A DNA stretch of 64,000 nt from Duganella sp. sic0402 (GTDB lineage: Bacteria; Pseudomonadota; Gammaproteobacteria; Burkholderiales; Burkholderiaceae_D): assembly GCF_019219065.1 (NCBI RefSeq), contig NZ_JAHUWK010000003.1, forward strand, positions 248,001 through 312,000, given 5' to 3'. The notes beneath the pieces were generated by a model. That model saw nothing but the letters and a program-made list of their open reading frames with translations, did not search any database and was not told where the DNA came from. Position numbers and translations under genes: made by a program. Shown piece by piece: positions 1-7,946 of this stretch; the first letter of the stretch is position 1; every line of letters starts with the position of its first letter.

Positions 1-1039
1 GGCGCGGCAAGGCGGTGCGCCGGCCGGCTGTGAGCAGCTTGAAGCGGTCGTTCAATCCGGCCAGCACGCCGCCGATGCCTAGCACCGGCACGCGCGCGGC
101 AGCCAGTTCCAGCGCCAGCGGCATACCATCCAGCTGACGGCAGATGGCGCTGACGTCACCCGCCACCACATCATCCAGGACAAACTGGTGAACGCTGGCC
201 GACACGCGTTCGACAAACAGCCGCACCGCCGCATGCGCCAGCGCCTGCTCCGCCGTGTGCGTGTCGGCCGGCGGCACCGCCAGCGGCGCCAGACGGTAAA
301 CGTGCTCGCCCGCCGCATCCAAGGGCTCCTGCGCAGTCACCAGGATATGCATGCTGGGCGCGGTGTTCAGCAGCGCTTCCACCTGCCCGGCAATCGGCTC
401 GGCCAGATGTTCGCCGTTATCGATGATGAGCAGCAGCCGCTTGTTACGCAACTGCGCGGGCGACAACTGCAAACAGGCTTCGATGGCAGCCGGGACCAGC
501 TCCGGCTCGGCAATTTTCGCCATCTCCGCCATGTACACGCCGTCTGGAAAAGTGGCCCGCAGCTGGTGGCCCGCTTCGATGGCAAGGCGCGTCTTGCCGA
601 TGCCGCCCGGTCCCGTCAGCGTGACGAAACGGCGTTCGGCAATCAGGCGCTGGATATCATTCAGCTCATCGGCGCGGCCGACCAGCGAGGTAACCGGATG
701 CGGGAAATCCAGCGCCGCCGCTCGCTCCTGGCGTGGCGCTGACAAGGCATAGCCCTTGCCGAATTCGGTCGAGATCATATCGCGGTCCGTACCCAGCGCT
801 TTGCGGATGGCGGACATCTGCGCTTGCAGATTGTTTTCTTCGACGATGACGCCGCCCCACACCCTGGCGATCAGTTCATCCTTGCTGACCAAAGCGCCGT
901 TGGCTTCCACCAGCATCCACAGCACATCGAACGCGCGCGGGCCAAGGTCGATCTTGTCTCCGTCGCGCAGCAACACGCGCAGCTCAGGGAAAATCTGATA
1001 GCGGCCAAAGGTGGCGCTGTGATCGTCGCGAAGACTCAT
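1..1039 (-). CDS. Winged-helix / NB-ARC ATPase transcriptional regulator (partial, 3' end outside window)
   Basis: The frame is open from an ATG at 1039 to the left edge, so about 346 residues of a longer protein are visible. Residues about 10-100 form an OmpR-type winged helix (RAFDVLWMLVE, then LIARVWGG and NNLQAQMSAIRKALG). A P-loop follows (GPGGIGKT, residues 143-150), then a Walker B (LLLIIDNGEH, about 202-211) and a GMPLALELAAAR motif, the NB-ARC/STAND GLPL box. This is the architecture of ATPase-type regulators that couple DNA binding to ligand-gated oligomerisation; a TPR-like C-terminal part would be expected beyond the window. Its ATG overlaps the TGA of the upstream flavoprotein gene (ATGA), which suggests translational coupling. 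The ligand and target genes are unknown. Confidence 0.85.
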   Translation of the reverse strand, partial: MSLRDDHSATFGRYQIFPELRVLLRDGDKIDLGPRAFDVLWMLVEANGALVSKDELIARVWGGVIVEENNLQAQMSAIRKALGTDRDMISTEFGKGYALSAPRQERAAALDFPHPVTSLVGRADELNDIQRLIAERRFVTLTGPGGIGKTRLAIEAGHQLRATFPDGVYMAEMAKIAEPELVPAAIEACLQLSPAQLRNKRLLLIIDNGEHLAEPIAGQVEALLNTAPSMHILVTAQEPLDAAGEHVYRLAPLAVPPADTHTAEQALAHAAVRLFVERVSASVHQFVLDDVVAGDVSAICRQLDGMPLALELAAARVPVLGIGGVLAGLNDRFKLLTAGRRTALPR

Positions 1040-1938
1040 GCAGGCAATCCAAAAATCAGTGATTGATGTGCGGCCGCACCAGCCATGGCGCCATCCGCTA
1101 CCGCAAATGCAACACTGCCCGCCATGCGCGCCGCGTCGCCGGCAGCGTACACGCCGGGGATGCTGGTAGCCTTCATCATATCAGTACGCAGGTATTTGCC
1201 CATCGGCCCTTCTTCCATCTCGCAGCCCAGCAGCTCGGCCAGCGGGCTGGCGCTGTGCAGGCGGCTCAGTACGAACAGGCCATCCATTTCCAGCGTGCGG
1301 CCGTCCCGCAATTCCACGGTGGCTTTGCCGCCGACCGCGCGCACTGATTCGCGCTCAATGGCAACGCCGCGCGCCGCCAGCCTGGCCAGTTGCTCGGCAT
1401 CGGGTTCAAACGCGCCGTTCAGGAAAAACGTCACCGTTCCCCAATCCGGCAGCATCATCGCGTGATGGAAGGAATGCGGGCTGGTCGCCAGCACACCAAT
1501 GCGGCCCTGATCCAGTTCATAGCCATGGCAATACGGGCAGTGGAAGACGCTGTCGCCCCAACGTTCGGCCAGGCCTGGAATCGGCGGCAACTCATCGGCC
1601 ATGCCAGTCGCCAGCACCAGCCGCTGCGCGTGATGCGTACTGCCATCGGCCAGCGTGATGCTGAAACCACCGTCCTGTGCAGCCGCCTGCGTGGCCGCAC
1701 CTTCCTGCCAGCGCACGGCCGGATACTTCATCAGCTGCGCGCGGCCTTCCGCTGCAATTGCCGCGCCTTCACGGCCATCCTGTCCGAGGAAACCATGAGA
1801 ATGCCGGGCGTAGCGGTTGCGGCGCTGGCCGGCGTCGATCACCAGCACGCGTCGGCGTGCGCGCGCCAGCTGTGTGGCAGCAGACAAACCAGCGTAACTG
1901 CCGCCGACAACGATCACGTCAAATTCAGCGATGCTCAT
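1036..1938 (-). CDS. Thioredoxin reductase-like NAD(P)/FAD oxidoreductase
   Basis: A 300-residue pyridine-nucleotide-disulphide oxidoreductase of the thioredoxin reductase family. It has an N-terminal FAD Rossmann motif (VVVGGSYAGLSAA, residues 9-21), a redox-active CPYC (Cys134-Cys137) inside HCPYCHGYEL, and a C-terminal FAD-binding GVYAAGDAA segment. The length is typical of short TrxR-like proteins. It probably moves electrons from NAD(P)H to a small disulphide substrate, but no thioredoxin gene is adjacent, so the partner is unknown. It lies between an Rrf2 regulator (14-bp overlap) and an NB-ARC regulator (ATGA overlap), so the three genes are very likely one redox-responsive operon. True trxB and related orphan oxidoreductases cannot be separated here. 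Confidence 0.88.
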   Translation of the reverse strand: MSIAEFDVIVVGGSYAGLSAATQLARARRRVLVIDAGQRRNRYARHSHGFLGQDGREGAAIAAEGRAQLMKYPAVRWQEGAATQAAAQDGGFSITLADGSTHHAQRLVLATGMADELPPIPGLAERWGDSVFHCPYCHGYELDQGRIGVLATSPHSFHHAMMLPDWGTVTFFLNGAFEPDAEQLARLAARGVAIERESVRAVGGKATVELRDGRTLEMDGLFVLSRLHSASPLAELLGCEMEEGPMGKYLRTDMMKATSIPGVYAAGDAARMAGSVAFAVADGAMAGAAAHQSLIFGLPA

Positions 1939-2368
1939 GGTGTGCTCCCTTGTGATGCGTGTTGAAGCTGGCCGACAGATCCGCCAGCGTGACGTGTTTA
2001 AAGCGCGAGATCAGCAAGGCCTCAGCCTCATCGAAAGCACTGCCCAGCGCCTCGTTGACGGCGCGCTCCACCAGGCACTGAGGCTGCTCGGCGCGGTTCC
2101 CCATCGCGAACACCGTTGGCGACCCGACCGCTTCGTAGATATCGTGCAGCGTCACCTTGCGCAGATCGCAGCTGATGCTCCAGCCGCCGCCATGGCCTTT
2201 GTCCGAACCGACGTAGCCACGCTCGCGCAAACCCGCCAGCACGCGCCGCACCAGCACCGGATTGGTGCCGAGGAAGCCCGCCAGCTCGTCGGAGGTAAAC
2301 GGCCTGTCGCTATGCGCCATGTGCAGCATGACGTGCAGGATGGAGGAAAGTTTGCTGTCTCGTCTCAT
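1925..2368 (-). CDS. Rrf2 family transcriptional regulator
   Basis: A 147-residue Rrf2-type winged-helix repressor starting MRRDSKLSSILHVMLHMA, with the recognition-helix and wing region TNPVLVRRVLAGLRERGYV followed by GHGGGWSIS. Only two cysteines are present (in WSISCD and PQCLVE), so the three-cysteine Fe-S site of IscR/NsrR is missing; a thiol-based or ligand-sensing mode like YwnA/CymR is more likely. The C-terminal tail is histidine-rich (five His in the last 13 residues), a possible metal-binding patch. I chose the ATG at 2368 because the family N-terminus begins there; no clear Shine-Dalgarno precedes it. It is the first gene of the operon with the downstream flavoprotein. Confidence 0.85.
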   Translation of the reverse strand: MRRDSKLSSILHVMLHMAHSDRPFTSDELAGFLGTNPVLVRRVLAGLRERGYVGSDKGHGGGWSISCDLRKVTLHDIYEAVGSPTVFAMGNRAEQPQCLVERAVNEALGSAFDEAEALLISRFKHVTLADLSASFNTHHKGAHHEHR

Positions 2369-2408
2369 GTAACTAATGATAGTACATAATCGCAAAATGT
2401 GCACGCAA
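2369..2408 (-). promoter_or_regulatory. Promoter and putative Rrf2 operator
   Basis: On the minus strand, TTGCGT (2403-2408) and TACTAT (2379-2384) are separated by 18 bp, a plausible sigma-70 promoter. An imperfect dyad, GTAACTAATGATAGTAC (2369-2385), covers the -10 element and abuts the ATG at 2368, as expected for autorepression. The predicted transcript start near 2372 leaves only about four nucleotides of leader. Confidence 0.5.
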
Positions 2409-2466
2409 CACGCTAAACAGCGCTCCGGCCATTGATGGCGGCGCTGTGCGGCGGTACATTGCGGTT

Positions 2467-3399
2467 ATGAGATACCTCACCCTCCTCCTCGCATTCACCT
2501 TCAGTTGCGCCAGCGCCGCGCCACGCAACGCCAGCACGCAGGCAGCCTACGACTACCTGTTGGGCATCTGGGGCAAGAACATCATCGCCGGCCAGGCCGA
2601 TCTGACCTGGCGCGACAGCACCGACATGGCCGAACGGGTACATGCCGATACCGGAAAATATCCAGCGCTGATGGGCTACGATTTCATGAACTACTACGAC
2701 GCCACCGAAGCCGATGGCCGTCATCAAACCGAGGAAGCCATCGCATGGTCACGCAAGGGAGGACTGGTGAGTTTTCACTGGCACTGGCGGATGCAGAACG
2801 GCGAGTTCTATACGAAGAAGACGCCCTTCAGACTGCCGGTGAACGATTACCGCGACATCGATCCAGCGATCGACCGCATCGCGCAGGAACTCAAGCGCCT
2901 GCAGGACGCCAACGTACCAGTGCTGTGGCGCCCGCTGCACGAAGCATCAGGCGGCTGGTTCTGGTGGGGCAGCTCGCGCGAAGGCTATATCGCGCTGTGG
3001 CGCCATATGCACCAGCGCCTGACGCAGCAGCACGGCCTGCGCAATCTGATCTGGGTGTGGAATGGCCAGGACCCAAGCTGGTATCCAGGCGATGATGTGG
3101 TGGACCTCGCCGGCTACGACGTCTACGAAAACAACTACAGCGAGGCCTATCACAAGACGCGCCAGCACGGCAAACCAGTCGCGCTGACCGAAACCAGCCA
3201 CATCCCCGACCCCGAACAAAGCGCCGCCAACGGCGAATGGTGGTTATGGTTCCTGGTCTGGAACGACGGCGCCGGCCCCGCCGGTGTCACCAGCCCGGAC
3301 AACTTCTGGACCGGCGAATACCACAACACCAACGCCCACAAGCGCAAGGTCTACAACGATCCGCGCGTGATCACGCTGGACCGGCTGCCAAAGTTGTGA
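2467..3399 (+). CDS. Secreted GH26 family glycosyl hydrolase (beta-mannanase-like)
   Basis: A 310-residue protein with a cleavable signal peptide (MRYLTLLLAFTFSCASA, then APRN). The fold signature is GH26: a GYDF segment, the acid/base Glu in RPLHEASGGWFWWG, NLIWVWNGQDPSWYPGDDVVD, the nucleophile Glu in ALTETS, and WFLVWN near the end. GH26 enzymes cleave beta-1,4-mannan and related mixed polymers; secretion fits polysaccharide scavenging. An in-frame ATG at 2446 exists, but the start at 2467 puts the hydrophobic core directly at the N-terminus. No carbohydrate-binding module or partner enzyme is nearby, so this is a lone gene. Its last 29 bp overlap the convergent ABC permease gene. Confidence 0.85.
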   Translation: MRYLTLLLAFTFSCASAAPRNASTQAAYDYLLGIWGKNIIAGQADLTWRDSTDMAERVHADTGKYPALMGYDFMNYYDATEADGRHQTEEAIAWSRKGGLVSFHWHWRMQNGEFYTKKTPFRLPVNDYRDIDPAIDRIAQELKRLQDANVPVLWRPLHEASGGWFWWGSSREGYIALWRHMHQRLTQQHGLRNLIWVWNGQDPSWYPGDDVVDLAGYDVYENNYSEAYHKTRQHGKPVALTETSHIPDPEQSAANGEWWLWFLVWNDGAGPAGVTSPDNFWTGEYHNTNAHKRKVYNDPRVITLDRLPKL

Positions 3400-5230
3400 G
3401 GCCCGCAGCCGGTACGCTGGCGACCTCCGGGCGCGACAAACGCGGCTGCAGTACCATCAGCGAGAGCAGCGCCGGGCAGCCCAGCAACACACATGCCGCG
3501 CACCAGGCGATACGGACGCGTGGCGTCATCTTCACGCGGCTGGTCCACCAGGCAGCGCCAGCTCCGGACAGTATGGCCAGCGCGATCATCGCCAGCCACG
3601 CGGAAGCTGGGCGAGGCAACATCAGCAGCGCGAGGCGGCTGGCGCCATGATCCGGCACAACGCCCGTGTCCAAGAAGAGCTCCGGCAGGCTGACCACTGC
3701 TTGCAGCGCCGGTGACAGCCACCAATCCTTGTGCTCAAACAGCGCAGGGAAGTCGTGCGCCAGTTCGCGCCGCCCCAGCTCAGTCACCTTGCCAGCGGCG
3801 TCCACTAGATAGGTGACCTGGGGCGCGGCCATCACGCCGTCGTTGCGGCGGTGGCCTGCAACGACGCTGAGCAGCGTACCATCCGACACCTGGGCAGCGT
3901 CGACGCGCACGATGTCGCCGAACAGCGCTGGCAGCGGCACTTCGGCGAGTGGCGCGGATTGCCACCCACCGCGATCTTCCAGCAGCACTACCCGATGGTT
4001 GGTCAGCAACGCAGTGCGGTTAGCCAACACGGCAACACCACCACCCAGCTGCTCGGCTGCACCGACATGCATCAGCTGCCGCAGATGCAGGCCATCCTTC
4101 TGCAATTCATACATGTCATGGGCGTTCACCAGGTAACCCCGTCCATTGGCGCTCATTGGCGCCGGCTGCGAGTCAAACGGCACAGCGTCCCCTCGCCCGC
4201 CCGCGCCGAACCAGCCCACGGCGGCGCCAGTAGGCCGATGCTGGCCGCTGTACAGCATGCTGTCGTGGCTGAAGGTCCAGTTGTTCTGGAGGCGATCCTG
4301 GAACTGCAACACACCGCGCGTCGACACCAGCTTGTTCACCGCGTATTGGCGCACCGTGGGGCCGACGAAGCTGGTGTTGCGCGCACCAAGATTGCTCCGC
4401 CAGCCTGCTGCACGCGGATCGGCAGCACCGCCCAGTCCCGCCAGCAGGATCTCGCGGGAGTCCGAGCGCCGCGCTTCTGCCACGCCACCAGCAACGACCG
4501 GCTCAGGCGCCAACGGATGTGCGCCTGCCACCATTTGTCCGGCCTGGAATAATGCAGAACTAGCCCATAGCAGCGCGATGTAAAAGCTCAGTTGCAGCGG
4601 AACCGCCAAGGCGCATGTCGCAGGAAGGTCGCCGCCGGTATGGCGGTTCGGCCGGAACACGGTATAGACCAGGAATACCAGCGCTGCGTTGCAGACAAGC
4701 GCAAGCCCCAGCATGACCTCAAAGCGCGTCAAGTGCATGGTCAGCAGAACCGGCAGCACCAGGATCACGAAGGCCCAGCGGCTGCGGTGCAGCATGATGT
4801 AAGCGCCTGCCATCCAGGCGGATAAGGCAGACAGCGTCAGGTAAGCGATGCCCGCATAGTGGCGGGTATCGACCACACGCTGGGTGAAGTAGTCCTGCGC
4901 GCCAAGCACGATAAAGAGTGGCAGCGCCACCGCCAGCACGATCAGCACACAAGATGCCAACGCAATCCCGGCCAGGATGCGCGCCCGGTGCAGCGGACGA
5001 TGTTGCAGCCAGATCCAGCGGCTCGGCTGGCAGTAGCTGCCAAACTGGTATAGCCCAAAGCCCAGGCCAGACAAGGCGTACAGCAGCAGCATCACCATGT
5101 GCGCCGGCAGCTGGGCGGCAGCGATGTCGATCAATTGATTCAGGACAGTGACCGCCACCAGACTGGCGAGGAAGTAAATGATAGCCGCGTTGCGGAAGCG
5201 GCGCAGCTCAGAAAAGAAAAGTTCGATCAT
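3371..5230 (-). CDS. ABC transporter membrane protein with large extracytoplasmic domain
   Basis: A 619-residue protein with about six hydrophobic segments in residues 1-235 (for example AAIIYFLASLVAVTVL and MVMLLLYALSGLGFGLY). A soluble region of roughly 290 residues rich in beta-type repeats follows, then two C-terminal membrane helices (LAMIALAILSGAGAAW and AWCAACVLLGCPALLSLMVL). The start is 8 bp from the stop of the ATPase gene, so it is the likely permease of that pair. It has no recognised permease family signature, and the long soluble insertion is unusual for a YtrB/YtrC-type exporter. The substrate is unknown; envelope stress or antibiotic response is an inference from the GntR/YtrA-type regulator at the head of the operon. 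Confidence 0.75.
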   Translation of the reverse strand: MIELFFSELRRFRNAAIIYFLASLVAVTVLNQLIDIAAAQLPAHMVMLLLYALSGLGFGLYQFGSYCQPSRWIWLQHRPLHRARILAGIALASCVLIVLAVALPLFIVLGAQDYFTQRVVDTRHYAGIAYLTLSALSAWMAGAYIMLHRSRWAFVILVLPVLLTMHLTRFEVMLGLALVCNAALVFLVYTVFRPNRHTGGDLPATCALAVPLQLSFYIALLWASSALFQAGQMVAGAHPLAPEPVVAGGVAEARRSDSREILLAGLGGAADPRAAGWRSNLGARNTSFVGPTVRQYAVNKLVSTRGVLQFQDRLQNNWTFSHDSMLYSGQHRPTGAAVGWFGAGGRGDAVPFDSQPAPMSANGRGYLVNAHDMYELQKDGLHLRQLMHVGAAEQLGGGVAVLANRTALLTNHRVVLLEDRGGWQSAPLAEVPLPALFGDIVRVDAAQVSDGTLLSVVAGHRRNDGVMAAPQVTYLVDAAGKVTELGRRELAHDFPALFEHKDWWLSPALQAVVSLPELFLDTGVVPDHGASRLALLMLPRPASAWLAMIALAILSGAGAAWWTSRVKMTPRVRIAWCAACVLLGCPALLSLMVLQPRLSRPEVASVPAAGLTTLAAGPA

Positions 5231-5238
5231 GGATAACC

Positions 5239-6180
5239 TTATGCGGCGCGGCGCGCGCCAGCGTGTCCGTGGGAGAGGAAAGCACTGACGGCGCGATCCA
5301 GCCCCAGGGGCATGGACTGCACACGGCGCGCACCCAGCAACTTCAGGCGCGCCTCAAAGGCAAGGGAGTCGCTTTGGTTGAAGGTAACAATGTGGGTCAG
5401 GCCCTCCAGTTGCTGCACTTCCAGCACGCCCTCCAGCTCGCGCAGCTCGGGCGCCTTGAATGGAAATTCGGCCACCCACAGTCGCACACGTTCGCAGAAC
5501 TCGTCAGGACCACTCATATTGCGCAGCTGGCCGCGCTCAAGAATCACCAGGTTGTCGGCGACGCGCTCGATCTCGTCCATCTGGTGCGAGCAGTAGATGA
5601 TGGTCGAGCCGTCGTCCACGCTGGACTGCAACAGCGCTTCGAGGAAGGCGCGCTTGGCCACCACGTCCAGACCTAATGTCGGCTCATCGAGGATCAGCAG
5701 TTCCGGACTTTGCGCCAGCGCCAGTGCGAGGTTCAAGCCGGCGCGCTCGCCGCGCGAGAGTTGGCTGACGCGCTGCTCAGGCAGCACATTGAAGTGGCTC
5801 AGCACTTCATCGAAGCGGGCACCGTTCCAGCGCTGAGGATGGGCGCTCTCGTAATGGCGCTGCTGCATGCGCATCAGGTCGCGCACCAGCATCCAGCCGG
5901 GCAGCGTGTGCTCCTCGTTGACGAAACCAATGCGTCCGCGCAGATCCTGGCTCAAGTTCGCACAGTCATGGCCCAGCACACGGGCCGAGCCAGCGGTGGC
6001 AGGCTCAAAGCCGAGCAGCACGCGGAACAGCGAGGATTTGCCCGCTCCGTTGGCGCCCACGAACGCATGGATACCGCCACGCGGCAGCCGCAGTGTGAGG
6101 TGATCCAGCGCCAGCTTACCTTTATATCTGAGGCATAGCCCTTCCGTATCGATGACGTAATGGTTGCTGGCGGTGCTCAT
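5239..6180 (-). CDS. ABC transporter ATP-binding protein
   Basis: A 313-residue ABC ATPase. It has Walker A GANGAGKSS (42-50), the signature LSRGE (141-145), Walker B LLILDEPTLGLD (161-172) and an H-loop in YCSHQMDEIER. The roughly 80-residue C-terminal extension after the H-loop resembles exporter ATPases of the YtrB/CcmA type. Its ATG overlaps the GntR gene stop (ATGA), and the permease follows 8 bp downstream, giving a GntR-ATPase-permease operon. Together they would form a homodimeric or two-component exporter. Confidence 0.9.
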   Translation of the reverse strand: MSTASNHYVIDTEGLCLRYKGKLALDHLTLRLPRGGIHAFVGANGAGKSSLFRVLLGFEPATAGSARVLGHDCANLSQDLRGRIGFVNEEHTLPGWMLVRDLMRMQQRHYESAHPQRWNGARFDEVLSHFNVLPEQRVSQLSRGERAGLNLALALAQSPELLILDEPTLGLDVVAKRAFLEALLQSSVDDGSTIIYCSHQMDEIERVADNLVILERGQLRNMSGPDEFCERVRLWVAEFPFKAPELRELEGVLEVQQLEGLTHIVTFNQSDSLAFEARLKLLGARRVQSMPLGLDRAVSAFLSHGHAGARRAA

Positions 6181-6587
6181 GCGGTCTTCTTCACGTCGTA
6201 ATGGGAAAGCTCCTCCGCCACGCGGCCGAGGATGGTGTCGGATGGGTAGTCGAGGCCGATAACGTCGCCAACGAAGCGGTCTACGGCCTCGTCCAGGCGT
6301 CGCGCCCGCTCGCCATCCGACAGGCGCTGACGCTGCTCGGCAACGAACAGGCCCAGTCCTGCGCGCGACAGCAGCCAGCCTTCCGTCGTCAGCTCGGCGT
6401 AGGCTTTGGCGACGGTGTTGGGGTTGACCGATAGCTGCTGCGCCAGGCCGCGTACGCTGGGCAAGCCGTCGCCAGCCTGCAATTCGCCGCCGGCAATCAG
6501 GCGTTTGACGCTGTCCGTGATCTGGCGGGCGATGGGCCGCGGATCGCCGGTGACGATCTGCAGCATTAAGGGAGCGCGTCGGCTCAT
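6177..6587 (-). CDS. GntR family regulator (YtrA subfamily)
   Basis: A 136-residue regulator with a GntR winged helix (ARQITDSVKRLIAGGELQAGD, then LPSVRGLAQQLSVNPNTVAKAY, residues about 18-80) and only about 55 residues after it. That short C-terminus defines the YtrA subfamily, which usually represses an adjacent ABC transporter operon. Here the ATPase and permease genes follow directly. A strong Shine-Dalgarno (AGGTGA, 6593-6598) precedes the ATG, and an inverted repeat lies immediately upstream. Confidence 0.9.
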   Translation of the reverse strand: MSRRAPLMLQIVTGDPRPIARQITDSVKRLIAGGELQAGDGLPSVRGLAQQLSVNPNTVAKAYAELTTEGWLLSRAGLGLFVAEQRQRLSDGERARRLDEAVDRFVGDVIGLDYPSDTILGRVAEELSHYDVKKTA

Positions 6588-6598
6588 GATTTCACCTC

Positions 6599-6647
6599 AC
6601 TGTATTATTACAGATAGTACAGTAACATCGGTGTGCGGCCAGGTCAA
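6599..6647 (-). promoter_or_regulatory. Promoter and GntR/YtrA operator
   Basis: On the minus strand, TTGACC (6642-6647) and TACTGT (6619-6624) are 17 bp apart. An inverted repeat ACTGTA (6599-6604) / TACAGT (6618-6623), with a 13-bp AT-rich centre, lies from the -10 element to the edge of the Shine-Dalgarno of the GntR gene. That placement fits autorepression of the GntR-ABC operon. Confidence 0.65.
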
Positions 6648-6989
6648 CAGGCAGATATGTTAATGGCAGCCCTTATTGTGCTGGGCGTTGCGCTATTGTC
6701 GGTGTGGCCCTCGATGGCAAGCTTGAGATCTGGCTGGGCCCGCAGCAGCTTGTCGATTTCCGCCACCACCGGCACGCCATCGTCGCGCAGCGTGGCCTTG
6801 TCGACATTGAAGTTGAGGTACCGCGTCGCTGGAGGGATCGGCGGCCGACAGCTTGCTCCCGCCCAGCGCCGTGATGACGTTCTCATAGTTGCGTAGCGAC
6901 GCCAGCTCGGTCAGCTTGGCGTCGGAATTATGTCAGGCGGCCTGCGCCAGGCACGACATGGTGAGCACTACCAGCGTTTTATAGGGCAT
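6645..6989 (-). pseudogene. Degenerate OmpA-family protein remnant
   Basis: From an ATG at 6989 the frame reads a signal peptide (MPYKTLVVLTMSCLAQAA) and then hits a TGA at 6933-6935. The same frame continues with LTELASLRNYENVITALGG. A shifted frame then gives an OmpA-like C-terminal fragment: FNVDKATLRDDGVPVV, then EIDKLLRAQPDLKLAIEGHTDN. The sequence diverges and stops just after GHTDN, where an intact OmpA domain would continue for about 60 residues. At least one nonsense change, one frameshift and a 3' truncation are therefore present. The arrangement suggests a former exported protein with a peptidoglycan-binding OmpA domain, now non-functional. Confidence 0.7.
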
Positions 6990-7114
6990 GAACTCGATTC
7001 CTGCAAAAAGTGAAAAATAGTGCAAAAATAGCAAAACTACCGAAGTATAACTCAGCCGTTTCTGGCGGGCTGAGTTCGATACAAATGGGAAATCTTATTG
7101 GAAGGAGCTGGAAC

Positions 7115-7900
7115 ATGCGTTTCAACATAATGGGAAGCATGCTGGCGGGCGCCGTTGCGATGGTATTGACGGGCTGCGGCGAATCGACCGCCGGTGGGGC
7201 GGACCAGGTTTCAGCGGGCAAGATCGCGCCCGACAAGGCCGGGCAAAGTTACGAACTGGTGATCGCCACCAAGCCGCTATCGGTGGAAAAGGAAACCGCC
7301 ATCGCGCGCGCGGGCTACGAGATGTGCGCTGTGGCGGCCAAGGCCATGGGCGTGGCGGTCAAGCCGCTGGTCGCGCTCCCCAAGGATTATGTCATGAGCC
7401 GCAGGACCTATCGCAGCGACGGGGTCAACTTCTTTGAGCAGGAAGAAGGCTACACCCTCGACAGCCACCATGCCACCCCGCAAAACGGCTGCGACACCAA
7501 GATCACCTACACCAGCAACACCGACGTCGGCAGCCCGGCACGCAGCCGCCACATCGACATCACCGCCGAGGGCGAACGGGTAGTGCAGGACAATGAGCCG
7601 CGTCCGGCGGCTGGTCCGGATCTGGGCGCGGCCGAGGTCTACACTGTGGCCAAGCAGATCGGCGGACGCGCCTACAAGTGCATGCCGCCTGGCAGCCCTG
7701 GTTTCCTGCCCAGCATGAAAGAGATGTGTATTCTCGACACCAAGGGCGCTACCCTGTCCAATATCGACGGCCGGGCCATCGTTGCCTACGCACGGCAAAA
7801 AAGCCCGCTAGCCGACACCGAACTGGTGACCGAAGTGGAGCGCGCCAGCGTTGGCGAGAAGCTGGCGGCCAACGCCTTCGCCGAACCGGTAGCGCGCTGA
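7115..7900 (+). CDS. Hypothetical lipoprotein
   Basis: A 261-residue protein with a lipoprotein signal (MRFNIMGSMLAGAVAMVLTGC; Cys21 would be lipidated). The start at 7115 has a good Shine-Dalgarno (GGAAGGAG) and gives the lipobox the right spacing; longer in-frame starts upstream lack this. The mature part has several cysteines (YEMCAV, NGCDTK, YKCMPP, EMCILD), so disulphides in the periplasm are plausible. I do not recognise the family. An inverted repeat AACTCAGCC/GGCTGAGTT (7049-7076) lies in its leader. It is not obviously in an operon, since the pseudogene upstream and the M16 gene downstream are on the other strand. Confidence 0.7.
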   Translation: MRFNIMGSMLAGAVAMVLTGCGESTAGGADQVSAGKIAPDKAGQSYELVIATKPLSVEKETAIARAGYEMCAVAAKAMGVAVKPLVALPKDYVMSRRTYRSDGVNFFEQEEGYTLDSHHATPQNGCDTKITYTSNTDVGSPARSRHIDITAEGERVVQDNEPRPAAGPDLGAAEVYTVAKQIGGRAYKCMPPGSPGFLPSMKEMCILDTKGATLSNIDGRAIVAYARQKSPLADTELVTEVERASVGEKLAANAFAEPVAR

Positions 7901-7946
7901 TGGACGCCGCGCCAGGGGCCCGGCGTTAGCCGGGCACTCTGCTACA

